Assembly (NCBI GenBank): GCA_013368325.1
Contig: JAACJK010000164.1
Coordinates: forward strand, 434,001-498,000
Origin: Ephemerocybe angulata
Lineage: Eukaryota; Basidiomycota; Agaricomycetes; Agaricales; Psathyrellaceae
DNA: 64,000 nucleotides
Direction of reading: 5' to 3'
Each line of letters opens with the position of its first letter. Within the stretch, counting starts at the first letter, position 1. Positions 24,201 to 36,014 of the stretch are shown piece after piece. The notes beneath the pieces were generated by a model. It was not told where the DNA came from. It ran no database searches and saw only the letters and a program-made list of their open reading frames with translations. Made by a program: the position numbers and the translations under genes.

Positions 24201-26088
24201 TTGGAGTTGTGAAGCTACCTAGGCTCAACAATGGAGCCTATACTCTTGAAAAGGCGCCACCTTCCCCTGAAGAAGAAGACGATTCCACAATTAACCTGAC
24301 CCCTCAATCCGTTTGCTCCTGGGTGCCGTTCCCGCTCGGCCTCTCTGACGCATTTGCCGCCCTCCCTTACCTCTGCCGCCGCATCACCGATGTCTACCGC
24401 GTGCGCGTTGCTCGGCAAGGCCTCCGCCTCCCCTCCATCCGGGACAACTATCTCATCGAAGCCCTAACAGTGCCTTGGGCGCTGACGATCTTCAACAACC
24501 AGCGCCTCGAAACCCTAGGGGACGCCGTTCTCGAAGTCTGCGTTACTGTCCAGCTTCTCAACCAGTACCCAAATCGACACGAAGGGCAGCTGTCGAAACT
24601 CCGCCAACAATATATTTGCAATCGGCACTTGCTCATGCGGGCGAGGGAGCTTGGCTTGGAGCACTATATTTCGTGCGAAGTGACGGCCGGGCAGTATTGG
24701 AGGTATACATGCGAGACCCTTGAAGTTATCGAAGAAGGGGCAGGCCCTCCGAGGAGAAGCTCCACTGTGACTTTTGCGAGGAGGAGTTTGCAGGACTGTA
24801 TGGAAGCACTGCTTGGCGCTGCGTATCTGGAAGGCGGGATTGGTATGTCTTTGAAGGCTGGCACCGCACTGGGATTGAACTTCGGGGGCGCTCTGCCTTG
24901 GACCCTGCGCTATCGTTGCGATAGGGAGGAGGTGCCCGCCGCACCGCTGTTTACGTTGTTGCAGGAGCGGTTGGGGTACGAGTTCCATTGGAACGATGTT
25001 CTTGTGGAGGCCGTCACCCACCCGTCTTTTGCTTCATCTGATGGCACGTCGTATCAGCGGCTCGAGTTTCTGGGAGACGGTGAGTGGAACCATGGCAATG
25101 AATGCTTGAAACTGACTTGATCTGTGTACCAGCTTTGATCAACCTCGTCGTCGTGGAATACCTCTTCAAAAAGTTCCCCTCTGCAACATCGCACGAGCTC
25201 AGCTATCTCCGCGCAAAGGTGATCTGCTCCCCCACCCTCGCCTTCCTCGCCATCACAAAGCTCGAAGTGCACAAAGTCATCCTGGCGAATAACATGGACT
25301 TGTGGAAGGCGATCGATCAGTGGGTCCCCATCCTCGAGTCGCTCACGTCGGAGGACATCGTCAAGCGCAGCTGGCGGTACGATCCCCCCAAGGCCATCAG
25401 CGACGTGTTTGAGGGTATCGTCGGCGCCGTGCTCGTGGACTCTGGGTATAACTACGAGACGGCCGCTGCAGTGGTTGAGCTGGTGATGGGGGACGCGCTT
25501 GCGCACCTTTCGCCGTCCATGGCGACGAATCCCATTGCGGAGGTCCTGGAGTGGGTCGCGAAAGCTGGATGCAAGAAGCTGAAGTTCAGGTACGTCGTCT
25601 ACTCAATCTCCTTGAATGAGGGGAACCTTCACTTGCTGACGTGGAATGTAGAAAGAATTCTCAGACGGCGACTGACATCAATGCCGATGCGATCGTCGTC
25701 CAGGTGCACGAAACTGTGGTTGCTGGGCCGGTGCTGGCTTCGAGCGGGAGCGTTGGCAAGTTCATTGCGGCGGAACGTGCTTTGGCCGTCCTAGCAGACC
25801 CTGAAAACCCTCTATCGCTCGCTAAGCTGTGCGACTGTGCAGCCATGGCCAAGGCTGAGGAAGCGATGGATGACATGGAAATCTCAGAAGAGGAAAACAC
25901 TCCTGCCAGTGCGGAGGCAGACCCTGCCCTGGCGACTAGTGTCGTTGCAGGAGAAGGAGAAGGAGAAGGAGCGAATTCTTCGACTAATTCTGCGGCGATG
26001 GGTATGAAACTTTCTGAGTAATAACTGGTGGTGCGATGGCTGAAAATATCACTTTGCAGCTACGGAAGAAATCCCTGGCGCAGAGTAA
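21221..26088 (+). CDS. Dicer-like ribonuclease III
   Basis: Seven exons: 21221-21512, 21567-22811, 22864-22904, 22952-25079, 25133-25589, 25652-26001, 26060-26088, giving about 1513 residues. Helicase: LRTGSGKT (K110), DECHHARKN (211-214), TSVAEEGLDFP, motif VI QSRGRARS (544). Dicer-dimerisation domain about 631-717. RNase IIIa has RLETLGDAVL (1044) and DCMEALLGA (1140). RNase IIIb has RLEFLGD (1229) and SDVFEGIVGA (D1326, E1329), so both catalytic sites look intact. A degenerate dsRBD-like stretch follows. No clear PAZ is seen, common for fungal Dicers. It cuts dsRNA to siRNAs for RNAi. An alternative start is 21408; reading through the last donor would end at 26021. Confidence 0.93.
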
Positions 26089-26572
26089 GGTGGTGAATGG
26101 ATGGAGCACCCTCGAGTACGTGGACGATGGTGTTCTATCCAATCATGATCTTGCACTGCCCTATATTGGGTCTCTATTTACTGAACTGCGTAATCTTTCT
26201 ACGCTAACAACATGCAGCGCTTTATGGCTACTATCTATCTACTTCCCCCCCAATCCCTAGTGTTACGAGAAAAGCCCCAACCTCCTATGTACTACTGTAA
26301 CTTGTATTGACAGCAAGTGAACACTGAATTCCCTCCTCTAGCGTATTCTTTGGCAAGACGTCTAACAGACGCTTGCTTCTACCCCCGTTCTCGGTCACCT
26401 TGCTTTGGACTCCTGGGATTCAACTCATTCTCATTGCACCCCATTATTCCAATTACAAAGAGACACAAAGCGAGGAAGCTTCCAATCAAATGGCTTGAAT
26501 GCCTGAACAATGCTCTCTACGTTCAAGTGATTGTGCGCGATCGAACAATGGTCTGGGCGCTTAACAGACGCG
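26089..26572. other. Intergenic, no gene seen
   Basis: 3' flank of Dicer and distal promoter of the gene at 26752. Confidence 0.45.
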
Positions 26573-26580
26573 TGACGTCA
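26573..26580. promoter_or_regulatory. CRE/ATF-type palindrome TGACGTCA
   Basis: Perfect bZIP (ATF/CREB) consensus site 172 bp upstream of the ATG at 26752 and about 85 bp upstream of its TATA box. Confidence 0.45.
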
Positions 26581-26664
26581 TGGTTACCACAATGGCTCCG
26601 ACGAATTGCGTCCAAGCACGGTGGTTGAATGTAGTCAAGGCCACGCCGATCAGCTCCCACAACG

Positions 26665-26672
26665 TATAAAAG
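26665..26672 (+). promoter_or_regulatory. TATA box of the gene at 26752
   Basis: TATAAAAG, 80-87 bp upstream of the start codon; canonical sequence. Confidence 0.6.
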
Positions 26673-26751
26673 GCCCACTGCATCACCAAAAGTTGCATCC
26701 AGCTTCATTCTCTGCTTTACCCCCCACAACACTCTCGTCGCCGAACTCACC

Positions 26752-27465
26752 ATGCCTGGTACGGTGTTTCCTTTGGCGCTGTTCTGTTGTACGTTCTGAC
26801 ACTGTCACTCAGCTAAGAAGAGATCCTCCCCCGACAACGACAGCTCTGCGGAGACCGGCAGGAGAGCCACTAAAGTGCAGAAGACGTCGAACGTCAAGAA
26901 AGCTGCCACAGCGAAAGTACGTACCTCGGTCTCCATCCGACCATGTACTCGCCCAACTGACTCCACCTCCAGCCAGCTATGCCCGTTTCCGAGTTCAAGG
27001 AGAAAGCGCGCCCATTGCACGTCCATTTGACCCATACGCCTCCGTCTATAGTGGAGAAAGACGGCGAGGAGGATGTTGAAGGCATTGTCGCGGCCACTGC
27101 GAACGCGCCTACCAGTCCTGCCGCATCCATCGACTCTGGTCTCATATCGAGCCTCACGCTGCTTCCGAGCACGTTTTCGACAGGGAGCTATGGGTGGAAG
27201 GGCAGCAGGAAGGTCTGGGTGGAGTTGCAGAACACCGAAGCTGGGGAAAGTGGAAGGGAGAAGGTCCAGGTTATGTTTACGTGAGTGGTTGCTTTGTCCA
27301 TGCGGTTGTTCGACGCTGATGATTTGTCTCAGGATTAACGCGACTGTCGTTGGGAGTAAGCAGGCCAAGGAAGGGGGCGAGGACACTAAGGAAGCAGAGG
27401 AGGTGGCGGAGGCAAAGCACGTCATCGAGGATGCTGAGGCGGAGGAGGAGGAAAAGGACGAGTAG
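26752..27465 (+). CDS. Unknown protein with basic N-terminus and acidic C-terminus
   Basis: Four exons: 26752-26758, 26813-26916, 26973-27280, 27333-27465, giving 183 residues; the first coding exon is only 7 nt. Residues 1-37 are Lys/Arg-rich (MPAKKRSSPD, VKKAATAK), a likely nuclear signal. The middle (about 40-145) looks folded: RPLHVHLTHTPP, SLTLLPSTFSTGSYGWKGS, KVWVELQN. The last 30 residues are almost all Glu, Lys, Ala and Asp. Basic head, small beta-rich core and acidic tail resemble small chromatin proteins, but no known domain is recognised and no function is claimed. TATA and CRE elements suggest a regulated promoter. Confidence 0.75.
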
Positions 27466-27887
27466 AATAGGGAGATGCGTTGTGATTTGAGTTCGGTTTC
27501 TTCGGGTAGTTTTTATTTTGGATCTCATTCTATTTTTGGTGCTGTGTATGTTATAACGATACGATGGTCTTAATCTTCTTGAAGCATCTCTTCTCCTCGA
27601 GTTTTGGCGCTTAGTGACTAGTGGTGGGAGGGTGAAGGCAGAGAAGAACTTGAGAAGGTCTGTGCGCGTAAAGCTATTCGTGGGAATTGGCCGATGGGAC
27701 CGGGGTTCCGAAATGCCGGCGGTTCGGAGTGTGGCTTTGGTGCTGTAATAATCCTTGTACTTGTACCATCTCCTCATCTATTTCTCTGGCTCTATACCCA
27801 CCTCTCGCCGTCGCTCTGGCCCAGCACACACCGAAACGACCGCTGATTGCTTAGACTCGGAGTTGAGCATTAATACCTGGGGGGACC
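27466..27887. other. Intergenic, no gene seen
   Basis: Flanks of two tandem plus-strand genes; nothing recognised. Confidence 0.5.
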
Positions 27888-30678
27888 ATGACGATCAAGC
27901 CTCTCAAAAGCAGGACCATGTACACTCATGTTGGCGAGGAGTCGCCCAGATCGACCGAGCTTGGTGAAACTAACATCGCCGCTACTCAGAGAGTGCATAT
28001 CAGAATACCCCAGCTCCCTGTAGAACTGATTTGCTGCGTCCTAAGCCATCTGGAGCACCGGGATCTGCTTCAGTGCACTTTGGTGAGTGCTGCATTTTGC
28101 TTGGTATTTCTTTGAGCCACCCTCTATAACTCACTTTTAATACAGGTTTCAAAGCTATTCTACAAGCTGGTTAATGAAACATCAAGGCTCATGTACACTC
28201 TCGAGCTCGCCAAGAGTCGAATGGTATCTATCCTATCCCCCGAAGACAAACTCAATTTCGCCCATCGCCTTGAACTTTTGAAAGATAGAGAACAAGCATG
28301 GCGAGTTCTGGCATGGAAGCATCGGCGAACTTTGGATCTTCCACCCACCGGTTCACTATACGAGTTTGTTGGGGGCGTATATGGCAACGGGAGAGAGGGC
28401 GACAACCGCATGACGACTTCAATATCCTTCCTCGAGCTTCCGTCCTTGGGCATACCATCACGAACGGAGGACATAACCGCACCTCAAGAGTTGAAACTCT
28501 GGACGCACTTGATGCCAGACTTGAACATCATCGACTTCACGATGGACCCCATCCAAGATCTGCTGGTTCTCGTCGCGGTGGCACCACTTGAGTGAGTTCT
28601 GATCTTCTAAGCTTGATTGCCACAGGGCTCAGACGTCGTCTTCTTCTCCACCAAGGTCTCAATATGTGTATGAACTTCACATCCGCTCGATAAAGACGAA
28701 CCAAGCCCATCCCAAAGCCCCGACCTCCGTCTTCCCATGTCTGCGGAAGCCACTAAACCACGCCTCCCCCGTCGAAGTCATCACAGCCGTCAGAGTGCAG
28801 GTGTGCGGGAACCTCGTCGCCCTTCTCATCAAAGATGTGATGGAGAACTCTGGGGGGCACCTCGAGATCTGGAACTGGGAACATGGACCTCAGTACTCGG
28901 TAAGACCTTTATCACACCCATAACGCTACATCGAAGCGAAAACGCGCGCTAAACTCCACTTCCTCGTCCATTTTCTCTCTCACAGTGCCAGATGCCGCGA
29001 ACGAACGGCATTGACGACTTCAGTTTCCTCACCAATTCCGTAGCCCTAATTGTGCGCCCCACGGGGCAATTCGAAGTGTACGACTTCGCCGATCCCGGCA
29101 CGCAATCCTCCGAACCCGTGCTGCGATATGCGTTCGCTTTCCCACCTCTGTCCCCGGGCTACAGCTACTGGTACATCTCGATGTCCAACAACCCCACGCC
29201 CGGGTGCATCCCCTCCCCGCACGACCACCAGCGCAACCTCGATGGCTTCTTGAAGGGCCACAAGCAAATATACTACCCCAATCCCGAGGACCGGGTGCAC
29301 GCGTGTTGTCTGTACGTGTTCAATCCTGCAGATCCTGTGCTGCATGCCGTGTCGAGCTTCGTGTTCTTCGTGAAGATCGGGACGCTGTTGAACCCCCCGA
29401 TCGAGTGGTTCGTAAGGAGGCCGTTTGATGACGAGGACGCGGAGCCGCCGTACTGCAGGCCGGACATTTTGCGCGAGCGGATGAAGCATATGGATCCGGG
29501 ATGGGAGGAGGCGTACGAGGCGGAGATGGAGGAGAGGCGGAAAAGGAAAAAGAGCAAGAAGGCGAAGGGAAAGCAGAGGATGGATGAGGACGAGATTAGC
29601 AGTGTCGTGGGGGAGTATGGGGGTTCTGATGGAGCCGAGATATTGCAATATCCTGAGCCAGGGGATGGGTGGATACCTATTGACATTGATGGATCGGAGG
29701 TGCAAGAACTTGCAGACCCCCCGTCGGACCTTGACATCCCTGTGCACGGCTTTCTAACAGGCGACGAACACCCCGCTACTCACATTGGTACAGCCGGTCC
29801 CTCCACGAGCGCCCCTAGCATCGCGAACCCCGACGACGCCAGCTCCTCGAACGCCCCTATCGATTCAGACTCCTCCGACGCGGGCTCGAGTATAAGGTCC
29901 ATCAGGGTAGTGCCACTGCCATGGGAGACCTGGGGCCCGATGAACACGCGGTGGTTCGACGAGTGTCTAAGCACGGACTGGCAGCACGCAATATATGGCC
30001 TGCGGGCGGTGGAGAGCGTCGAAATCTCCAAGTTGACGGCGGAGAGGCAGATTGAGGTGCATAAGTGGGCTAAGGGGAGGAGTGCGGAGGATGAGGAGGA
30101 GTTTGGAAACGCGAATGGGGCGGAGGCCAGTGGGAGCGGAAGTGCGAGTGCGAGTTCGAGTCATGCGGCGGCGGCTGGTGGTGCGAATGGGGGTGGTTCG
30201 ACGGCGAGTGGGGCCCAGGCGCAAGACGGTGGTGGTGGGACTGGTGGTGGGGGGCCTGCCCCTGCCCCGCCTCCTCCTCCGCCCCGACGCGAACGCCGCT
30301 TCCTGCGCATACGCGACTTCAACCCATACGCACAAACCAAAGCGGCGCGGCTCGAGACAAAAGACCACGCGATCTTCAAAGGAAAAGGGCGGATACGGAG
30401 CGTTTGGCGCACGCCCAAGGTCGTGACGGAGACGTCGAGGGTGGAGATGAATGGGGTGTTTAAGTATGATATTATGAGCAGCCTCCCGTATGTGGAGACG
30501 GTGAGCGACGAGACGTTCGATGTTACGGATGTGATGATGGATGACAGTCGGTTGTTGCTGTTGAAGGTACGTCGTGTATGTCGTCCTTTTGCTTTTGGTT
30601 TGGTGGCAGGTGCTGATTTTTGGGTTGTAGCGCGGGCGTGGAGGACAGTTGAAGACGCTGGAAGTGTTGATGGTATGA
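27888..30678 (+). CDS. F-box protein (837 residues)
   Basis: Five exons: 27888-28082, 28146-28591, 28656-28899, 28986-30566, 30631-30678. The F-box is at about residues 40-75: IPQLPVELICCVLSHLEHRDLLQCTLVSKLFY. The rest has beta-propeller-like strands (LLVLVAVAP, GGHLEIWNWEHG, FEVYDF) typical of one large mushroom F-box family. A basic linker (RRKRKKSKKAKGKQR), an acidic part and a Ser/Gly/Ala/Pro low-complexity tract encoded at 30120-30290 follow. A conserved-looking C-terminal block (FNPYAQTKAAR) comes next, and the protein ends RGRGGQLKTLEVLMV. It would recruit an unknown substrate to an SCF ubiquitin ligase. Confidence 0.88.
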
Positions 30679-30818
30679 TGAGGGCGATGGGTAGGCGCAA
30701 CGGATTTGTATCATTATTCAATTTCTATGTATTGTATTTAAATAAGGAACTCAGAGCTGTCCAGGTAGTCTTCCCCAGCCAGGATTACAAAATTCATTGG
30801 ATGATCGATGAGCATCTG

Positions 30819-32439
30819 TTAGAGCTTCAAGTTGGAGTCATATACGAAAATTGAAGTCAAGGACAATGTTGACCCCCGTACCCTTCTGCCCCATCTCGGA
30901 CCTGAAAGAAGAAAGTATCCGACGTTGCTCGTCAATCCGAAATGGCGACGTCGCGGGACAACCAACTCTACTTCCTCCAGAAGGTCGGGCGATTCCTGTG
31001 TCGCTCCGTACTTCCTCTGCGCTAGGAATTCGCACACATCATTGTAGTCGAAGTTGGCGAGCCCCGACGGGTTGAGTATCCTGAGGGATCTGAATCGCGG
31101 CAATAGTTTGGTGGGAAATTGACATGCATCCCTAATGAGGTGGGAATTCGATCGTAAATTGTCGAGTGTCATCCTCTGTCAGGTGGGCGAGCATGGGGAG
31201 GGATGGGAGGATGAGGTGCAAGCACTGGGATGAGATAGTTAGGGGCTCGACGCGGAGGCGCTGGAGGTTGGTGGCCCGGTTTGGACCACCGCTAACAAGC
31301 GCGATGATATTCTGGCGAAAAGCTGTCATGTCCCCTTCCCCCACACTCGGGACGAATATGATGTCCAGGGTGTGAAGATATGGTAACCGGAGATGGTGAA
31401 ATATTGCAGTGTCGCTGCTGGAAACGTCCATCAGCCGTCGCATTTGAAGTGTTTTAAGGTTGGGAAGGAGAACTTCAAGCTGTGTGTCGACCGGTAAGAG
31501 GCGTCGAGGGGATCCTTCGTGGTCTAAGGTTAAGGATTCGATGCTGGCGCAACTCCGTAAGATATCCAACAGAAATAAAATAGGCCAATCGCACGCGATA
31601 GTGAGGCTTGTCAAATTGCTCTGTGACAAATTTCCCGGTACTTCCCAATCAAAGTGGTATGGGGGAAGGTCCAAGGAAAGAGTGTGAATGATAGGGATGT
31701 GATCCAGTATTGCCCAGATGACACCGAAGGACATGTCGCTCTTTGTATGCACCATACCTAAATGGAGGGACCGTATCGAATCGCACAGTCGACCTTTCGC
31801 AGTCTTCAGTTGCATCTGCTGGATGATGGTCTCTATACACTCCGCATACAGGCAGGTAAGAGAAAGTTTGTCGATCGGAGGCCCATCCATGAGAAGGTTC
31901 GTTAGCTCGTGCTGGGGCGATAGGGGGCACCCTCCGGTCATTATATGAAGTCCATTGATTTGCAACGTTTTCTTGACACTTCCAGAGCGCATAAGCCACT
32001 CTCGGACCCTTTCGACCTGGTGTTTCTTCGGCGCGTCGATGTAAAGCCCTTCCACGTGGGCCCAGAGAGCAGGCATGGCAAGAGCTGCATCACGCCACGC
32101 TTTACAGACGCGACAAAGTACGTTTAGTTGGCGATCCCAAGAGAGTTTCGTGGAAGTAGAAACGGAGATAATGAAAATCTCTCCTAAGATTTCGGAGGGC
32201 AGGAGGTTGCGACGGAGCGGTGAGAGTAGTGATTGGTACGTTTCGCGTTCGGTTTTGAGGATTCCAAGTTGCAGCTCGAGTTGATGGATTTCTCGCTCTG
32301 CTTTCAGGACTCCGAGTTGCAGCTCGAGTTGGTGGATAGTCGTTGATCGAGCCTCAATCTCGTGCTTGACAAAGTCTAATTCGAGAGGATTGAGTGTGAC
32401 ATTGCCTGTGAACAGGTGGATGAGGCGATCCTGGTTCAT
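30819..32439 (-). CDS. F-box protein, apparently frameshifted near its 3' end
   Basis: The main frame runs 32439-31132 (435 residues) and begins with a coiled coil (residues about 20-60) that contains a tandem duplication of the 16-residue unit IHQLELQLG(V/I)LK(A/T)ERE. The F-box follows: LPSEILGEIF, CRVCKAWRDAALAMPALWAHV. Leucine-rich-type strands fill the rest. The frame stops at 31132 soon after HLTEDD, but the next frame, open 31172-30819, continues naturally with LDNLRSNSHLIRDA and SLRILNPSG, as in related proteins. One extra base near 31170-31178 would explain this. Alternatives are a sequencing error or an intron of about 94 nt that removes a repeat. The start codons of this gene and the F-box gene at 32596 lie 157 bp apart, head to head. 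Confidence 0.7.
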
Positions 32440-32595
32440 GGTGGTGGGAGAAAGCGAAGTGATGTCACTGACAGAACTTGGGATGAAGAGGCCACATCAA
32501 GCGGAGACTCAATATTCAATGTCCAAGTCCACGCATCCGGCGCGCGTTCCCCGACCGGACGTCTTTGTCTCTAACTTCCACCTCAGTGCAAGCCT

Positions 32596-34252
32596 ATGAA
32601 GCTCAGTCTTCGAGGGTAAGTCGTGACAAGTGTGTATATGATACTCCAAGCTCACTCAATTCTTATCTGATAGAAAACGGTTTGGCAAGGCAGCCAAAGC
32701 TGCACAACCGCCGCAGGCTGTTGGCAACACTGCGAAGGTCGAAGCCTTGAACCCGTTCGACAATTGTCCAGACGAAATTCTGTCCGAAATATTCTACTTT
32801 GCAGTTGGACGAATCAGCACGGCCGAGCAAGCCAACCAAATTTACGACAGGAAGCCCCAACCATCTATTGCTTTCACCATCTCGCATGTTTGCGCGCGGT
32901 GGCATTCAGTCGCAGTGGCGACCCCGGCGCTGTGGGCAGACATTTCCATCCACGACTGGCTCTTCCCTATGGTCCCAGTCTTCAAGCAGGATGAAGAAAG
33001 CCTGGTAGAGCCCAACCGCCTGCTCTGCGAATTCGTGGAAACCTGCCTAGCAAGGTCAGCAGACCACCCGCTATACATATCCTGGCGGCTCTGTTCGAAC
33101 ATCCGACCATCGCCCAAGTTCCTGGCCACAATTGCAAAAACATCTCATCGGTGGCGAGAACTCTATCTTTCCTTCTGGAAGGCAACCACTCCACTCGAAA
33201 CTCTGCTGCAGCACAAACACTTTAGTGGACTCCCGAATCTCCGCAAACTTTGGGTTTCTGAAGACATGTCGCAGCTCCGCACCTCCGATCTTCCTGTAGC
33301 AATCCGACACATCAATGCCCCCAAACTGGACTTCGTTAATTGTTACACTAGCAGCGGGGTTCCCAATGCGATTATTGGCCAGTTCTCACTGGCGAACGCG
33401 ACATACCTCCACCTCTCGTTTGAACCTGCGGATAATCTGCCCCTCTTGGCTTCAATGCTTAAAGACAGCCCTTATCTCCGCTATCTACACATATCTCTGG
33501 ATAATCACTGGTCGGGGTCGATTCGACTTCCTTCAGATCTTACCTTGGATCTCCAAAGCCTTTCCAGATTGTCGATCACGTCAAACCCGCGTTGTTCATG
33601 GCACTTTTTGTCGCGAATCCGTGCCCCAACCCTCACTCATCTACATATCTCGGAAGACGCCGCAGGATACGGACAGTGGTCCGCCTCGGAAGACGGTGCA
33701 GCTTTCGATGGAGATGTCGACAGATTCCTAGACTCGGTCCCCAGTAACTTGAAAGCCCTCACAGTGCAGTGCATGCCATCGTCCCGTTTACAAAAGCTGT
33801 TAGGGGCCACGCGACCAAAGAAAGTCAACTTGACGGACATGGCGCTGGGATATAAAGAAAGCGGAGAGGGGCCGGCTGTGCATGGGCTCATGGCAAACGT
33901 AGTCTCCAGGGCAGGTCACTGCTCCCAGATCGAAGAGTTGGCCATCTTCAACCAAGTTCGAGAATATGAAGGCTCCGATGACGGATTTGCCGAGCAGATA
34001 CTCGACACTATTCACCAAACCTCCCAGAAACTCCAGCTGCCTGCAGACCCACGACCACTCAGGATCAAGATATATTCCGACATGCCAATGTCCAGGAAGG
34101 CCATTAGAGCATTCGATCTTCGTTCTTTACCTGGAACAATTGATGTCCAACTGTATATGAATTGGGAGACCGTACCATGGGAGAAATGGAGAGGGTTTGG
34201 CTGCAGTTCTGAGGATGAAACCGAGGACTTGGCCCAATACTTTACTGTCTGA
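32596..34252 (+). CDS. F-box protein, cluster type A, copy 1
   Basis: Two exons: 32596-32615 and 32674-34252, 532 residues. The 20-nt first exon (MKLSLRG) ends at a GTAAGT donor; splicing restores a frame that otherwise starts only with a non-ATG codon. The F-box region reads NPFDNCPDEILSEIFYFAV, HVCARWHSVAVATPALWADI. LRR-like strands follow, then NPRCSWHFLSRIRAPTLTHLH and the tail VPWEKWRGFGC. The paralogue at 36015 has the same exon plan and the same blocks. SCF substrate receptor by family; target unknown. Confidence 0.88.
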
Positions 34253-34493
34253 CGTATGTAACCCCCTTTTTCCTAACTTGCTTTCCTTCACTGTTCAGCG
34301 ACTTATGCTTGATCAACTACCTTACAATGGAGTTGCAATTGTCGTTGTACATACCTTTTACAAGGAGGCTCACCTCCCAATATTACCCCCTTCTGGCTTA
34401 TACTCGCGAGGAGGTCGTGTGCACTCTCTCAAATGCTACAATAAAAGGGCGCCGGGGAAATGTCCTTTCCAGCAAGCTTGGCAAATATACCTA

Positions 34494-35804
34494 CTACCAA
34501 TAATATCCTGGACTCTTGTCGTAGAGTATTACTTTAAATGGAACGACGGGGTCTCTAAGGGGAAAGTTATCTACCGTACGAAAGCTTTCAATCGCTCCAA
34601 CGTAGGAAGAGACTGCTGGAGGTTCACACTCCTTAAAACCGTAAACGAGCCTCAGCGTGTCGAGGGTAGGTAGAAAGGTGGTAGACGTCTGAAGCAACTT
34701 TGAAAGGTGTTTCCATTCCTTCCAGTCCTCCAGATCCTTGTCTTCGGGATAAACGTAAGCCAGCGTGAGGTGACGCAGACTTGACAGAACTTCTAGAGCG
34801 GGAATGATATCCTCGCACTCCTCGAGCTTTCCGGAGCTCAGAGTGAGGGAAGATAAGTTACGACCCCATCGGCCGAACAGGCCCCGAATGTCGAGAAGTG
34901 CAGATGGAATACGCTGGATCCTTCGGAGATTGCTGAGGGTCAAGTCGGACAGCGCTGGGCAGTGGATCAATCCAAGTAGATGGTCCATCCTGGCTGTTTT
35001 GCTTTGAGAAATTACAAATTTGACCAATCGGGGTAGGCTTATTGCTGGAGGCCCCACCGGGGTTAAGCGCTGGTCGTAGAACGTAACATCGCAGGATACG
35101 AGGTGAGACGATGATGTTCGGAGGATGTCGAGAAACAACTCGGGTTGAATCCAGTGAACCTTCAGGTATTGCAGTCGACTTCCGTTCGGAAGGGCGCACT
35201 CCACTTTAGGAACTCTTCTATCCCAGTTTCGGTTTCTGATGATGAGGGTTGAGAGGTTCAGAGCGCTGTGAAGCCATGCTTTCGGCACCACCTCACCCCC
35301 GACGATGAGGGTTTGAAGGAGGGGGAGACCGCCGTGCATAGCAACTTCTGCAAATGGGCCGCTCTGGTTGGAACGTGAAAATAGGTAGTCGAGGTATACC
35401 CATTGCTTTGAACGAGATAATATCTTGCTGACCAGAAGACGGTATGTCTGGTTTGTGGGCACTGGACCTTGTAATTTGCGGAATCGGAGCGAGAGTGGGG
35501 TGTCCTGAGCTCGCTGAAGCCACTGTTCGAATAAATCGACTTCGTTAGCATTTATCCCGCCGTTTGGAAAAAGGTTATCGGTCGGTATCTTCATGTCAAT
35601 GGCCGACCAGAGGGAAGGGGTCGTCCAGGCTATCGATCGCCAAGCTCGACAGATGTGACCGAGGTAAAGGGGCGAATGTCTTCCATGAAAGATTAGTGTA
35701 ACTTCGTCATAACTGTAAGGAAGCGCGATGGCGAAGGCAAATATATGAAGCATAAGTTCGGTGGGGAGTTTCTCGTGGACAGGAAGAGAACTGGAAGGCG
35801 ACAT
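34494..35804 (-). CDS. F-box protein, cluster type B, copy 1
   Basis: Single exon, 436 residues from MSPSSSLPVHEKLPTELML. The frame is open to an upstream ATG at 35861, but the internal start lines up with the paralogue at 38991. F-box: LPTELMLHIFAFAIAL, then GHICRAWRSIAWTTPSLWSAI. Repeated Leu-rich segments follow (LPLLQTLIVGGE, LSDLTLSNLRRI, LSSLRHLTLAYVYPED). It ends with IESFRTVDNFPLRDP and FKVILYDKSPGYYW, matching the C-terminus of the paralogue. It is convergent with the type A gene at 32596. Confidence 0.86.
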   Translation of the reverse strand: MSPSSSLPVHEKLPTELMLHIFAFAIALPYSYDEVTLIFHGRHSPLYLGHICRAWRSIAWTTPSLWSAIDMKIPTDNLFPNGGINANEVDLFEQWLQRAQDTPLSLRFRKLQGPVPTNQTYRLLVSKILSRSKQWVYLDYLFSRSNQSGPFAEVAMHGGLPLLQTLIVGGEVVPKAWLHSALNLSTLIIRNRNWDRRVPKVECALPNGSRLQYLKVHWIQPELFLDILRTSSSHLVSCDVTFYDQRLTPVGPPAISLPRLVKFVISQSKTARMDHLLGLIHCPALSDLTLSNLRRIQRIPSALLDIRGLFGRWGRNLSSLTLSSGKLEECEDIIPALEVLSSLRHLTLAYVYPEDKDLEDWKEWKHLSKLLQTSTTFLPTLDTLRLVYGFKECEPPAVSSYVGAIESFRTVDNFPLRDPVVPFKVILYDKSPGYYW

Positions 35805-36014
35805 GGTGGTCAATGGGCGAGACTCAGATAGACGCCGAACTGGTGACGCATCGTCCATCATCACAATATCCGGCGGAGCCCTCGGCCCAACCCGAGCCCA
35901 ACCAACACTACTTAGCCCAATACTCTGGGGTTACGGGAGAGTTAGCTTTTGTTCTTGACCATTCCAAGACTTTGCCACGCAAGTTTGAACCGTTGAATCG
36001 CGTCCAATTGGCAT

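Noticed and set aside
30832..31075. Short plus-strand frames after the large F-box gene
   Set aside because: They are antisense to the 3' end of the frameshifted F-box gene.
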